From: Firmicutes bacterium UBA7709
GTDB lineage: Bacteria > Bacillota_A > Clostridia > Peptostreptococcales > Anaerovoracaceae
Direction of reading: 5' to 3'
Assembly: GCA_002482405.1 (NCBI GenBank)
Contig: DLFX01000202.1
Coordinates: 1 to 6,501, forward strand
DNA: 6,501 nt
Shown here one piece after another: positions 5,181 through 6,501 of this stretch; positions within the stretch are counted from its first letter, which is position 1, and each line of letters starts with the position of its first letter. Position numbers and translations under genes: made by a program. The notes beneath the pieces are model-generated. The model was not told the origin of the DNA. It ran no database searches and saw only the letters and a program-made list of their open reading frames with translations.

Positions 5181-6490
5181 GACAGACGATCCTCAGAAAA
5201 CTGTATATTTTAATCATAACCGCCTTTGCGGTGATTTGTGTGACGATGCTGACGCCTGCCCAGGTATGCGCCTTTGACGACGACGAACTCAGCGGCATTC
5301 CGGCGGACGACCTGACCGTTAAAGTCGGGTATTTCGGGGGACCATATTATGAGAAGCATGTTTTTTCCCTCGCCGAGCTATGGAAGATGGATGTCGTCTA
5401 TGGGGATTACACCTTCATCGACAATATGCCCTCCGTGGTCATCGATCACGTGGCGGGAGTGCGCCTGTCGGACATCATCGATGCGGCGGGCATCGATCTG
5501 AATTCCGTGCAGACGCTGTATTTCTGGACAAACGACAAGACGAGCTCGTATTATACGGCCTTTACGAAAGCATCCCTGATCGACACGCCGCGCTATGTCT
5601 ATCACAGCCTGCCGGAGAATTATGACAACGACCGGGGCGTCGGAAACGCTTACGCGACTCAGGACGCGGAACGGGTGGACACTGTTATGGCTCTGGCCGA
5701 CGACTGGACCCGCGTGATCGCCGGCGCCACCTTTGGCAGCGACTATCTGAACCTCAATACAAACACGCGCTTCCGGCTGATCTACGGGCAGACCGACATC
5801 ACTACCCACACCGCGTCCCGTTCGGCTAAATGGGTCCACGAGATCGTGGTGGAGCTGGGAGGCGCGCCTACCGTCTCTATGGACCGGTCGGCGCTGAAGC
5901 TGAAGGTCGGAAGCGTGTACCGCGCGGTGGCCAGGGTAAACGCGGCGGATTCGGCCATATCGGCAAACGCAGCGCTGACATGGAGCTCCTCCGACGAGAA
6001 AAAGGCCGTCGTCTCTCAGGATGGGACGGTGAAAGTGTTGGGGGATGGCCCCGTCAAGATAACGGCAAGCTACGGAGGCGCAAGCGCGACTCTCGTCATC
6101 AACGGCGGCGAGGGAGGAAATGCCGGCGACGCTTCCGGAGACAAAGGGGCGTCTGATCTGGGCAAAGCGAATGCTTCGCTGGCCCCGCCGGCCCTTTCTC
6201 CCACAGCGGAAGCAGCCGGAAAGCCCGTGGAAATTTCCGTCATAGAAGAAAGAGGCCTGTCCCAGGCGGAAAAAAGCATCGGAAGCGAGGGCGGAGTGCA
6301 GAACTGGCGGACTCAGGGGATGTCGGGAACGGCTGTCGCTCTCCCGGACATCCAGGAGAAGAACCCCCTCACGCTGGTGGCATGGGCGGCGCTTTTCACC
6401 CTGCTGGCCGCGTCGGTGATATTCAGGACATATCGATTCTTTAAGGACATAGGAGGAAAAATCAATGCTTTCTTTTTCAAATCTCAGTAG
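5177..6490 (+). CDS. Exported membrane-anchored protein: sulfite-oxidase-fold-like domain, Big_2 Ig-like domain, C-terminal TM helix
   Basis: This 437-residue envelope protein has unknown function. Residues 1-32 form a signal peptide (RKLY, hydrophobic core, probable cleavage after VCA). Residues ~47-227 resemble a SUOX-fold domain: VKVGYFGGPYYEKHVFSLAE (48-67), GVRLSDIIDAAGID (94-107), LYFWTNDKTSSYYTAF (114-129) and the closing FRLIYGQTD (199-207). The mature chain has no cysteine, so it cannot bind molybdopterin in the usual way and is probably a binding or structural version. Residues ~230-309 are a Big_2 domain (ALKLKVGSVYRAVARV, LTWSSSDEKKAVVSQDGTVK, ITASYGG). A Gly/Ala/Ser/Pro-rich linker (~310-390) leads to a TM helix (~397-417) and a basic cytoplasmic tail, giving an outward-facing type I topology without an LPXTG sorting signal. 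The start ATG makes an ATGA overlap with the lipoprotein stop and has only a weak purine stretch upstream, so translation is probably coupled. The last 26 bases overlap the next gene. Confidence 0.85.
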   Translation: MRQTILRKLYILIITAFAVICVTMLTPAQVCAFDDDELSGIPADDLTVKVGYFGGPYYEKHVFSLAELWKMDVVYGDYTFIDNMPSVVIDHVAGVRLSDIIDAAGIDLNSVQTLYFWTNDKTSSYYTAFTKASLIDTPRYVYHSLPENYDNDRGVGNAYATQDAERVDTVMALADDWTRVIAGATFGSDYLNLNTNTRFRLIYGQTDITTHTASRSAKWVHEIVVELGGAPTVSMDRSALKLKVGSVYRAVARVNAADSAISANAALTWSSSDEKKAVVSQDGTVKVLGDGPVKITASYGGASATLVINGGEGGNAGDASGDKGASDLGKANASLAPPALSPTAEAAGKPVEISVIEERGLSQAEKSIGSEGGVQNWRTQGMSGTAVALPDIQEKNPLTLVAWAALFTLLAASVIFRTYRFFKDIGGKINAFFFKSQ

Positions 6491-6501
6491 TGTGCTAAGG
6501 T
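6465..6501 (+). CDS. Start of a further gene, truncated by the window end
   Basis: ATG at 6465 follows AGGAGGA (6451-6457) with a seven-base spacer, the strongest ribosome binding site in the window. The twelve visible codons read MLSFSNLSSVLR and stay open to the edge. It overlaps the end of the preceding gene by 26 bases in another frame, so it is the third member of the same operon. Twelve residues are too few to identify a family. Confidence 0.7.
   Translation, partial: MLSFSNLSSVLR

Noticed and set aside
5378..5839. 153-codon minus-strand frame opposite the SUOX-like domain
   Set aside because: The translation is Val/Arg/Asp/His-rich without domain signals; it is a shadow of the sense gene.
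6344..6358. Possible LPXTG-like sorting motif (LPDIQ) before the C-terminal TM helix
   Set aside because: It lacks the Thr-Gly of a sortase site. The TM plus basic tail works as a simple membrane anchor.
1..6501. CRISPR arrays, tRNA/rRNA genes, insertion sequences, riboswitches
   Set aside because: No regularly spaced repeats, cloverleaf-like sequence, transposase or paired terminal repeats were seen on reading the window.

Overview
The window looks like a chromosome segment from an anaerobic Firmicute, probably a clostridial lineage. The grounds are Shine-Dalgarno sites close to AGGAGG, lipoprotein-style substrate-binding and surface proteins, four-base NTGA stop/start overlaps, and a DUF364 gene in a metal-type uptake operon. 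This placement is inference from gene content and style; no marker gene is present. All supported genes are on the + strand.

Region 1 (1-3776) is a tightly coupled uptake operon that enters from upstream. It holds the last codons of an unidentified gene, a FecCD-type permease, its ATPase, a DUF4213/DUF364 protein with a putative heavy-metal-chelation fold, and a lipoprotein substrate-binding protein of the iron-siderophore/cobalamin/heme class. Together these make a complete importer: binding lipoprotein, membrane channel and motor. The cytoplasmic DUF364 protein is embedded between the ATPase and the binding protein, which suggests it handles the imported metal or metal chelate. The substrate cannot be fixed from sequence alone. 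The operon promoter lies outside the window.

Region 2 (3777-4580) is a visibly more A/T-rich patch. It holds a 69-codon chimeric ORF followed by an intact HicB-type antitoxin gene. The first ~40 residues of the chimera read like the N-terminus of a Crp/Fnr regulator, and the last ~29 read like the C-terminus of a HicA toxin. HicB therefore appears to have lost its normal toxin partner. The patch ends in a strong, probably bidirectional terminator.

Region 3 (4579-6501) starts with an extended -10 promoter directly behind that terminator. It drives a lipoprotein and a 437-residue exported, membrane-anchored protein that also carries a Big_2 immunoglobulin-like domain. Both appear to carry a domain of the sulfite-oxidase (molybdopterin oxidoreductase) fold without obvious molybdenum ligands. 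A third gene with a strong ribosome binding site begins inside the end of the second and runs off the window. This looks like an envelope-located system of unknown function.
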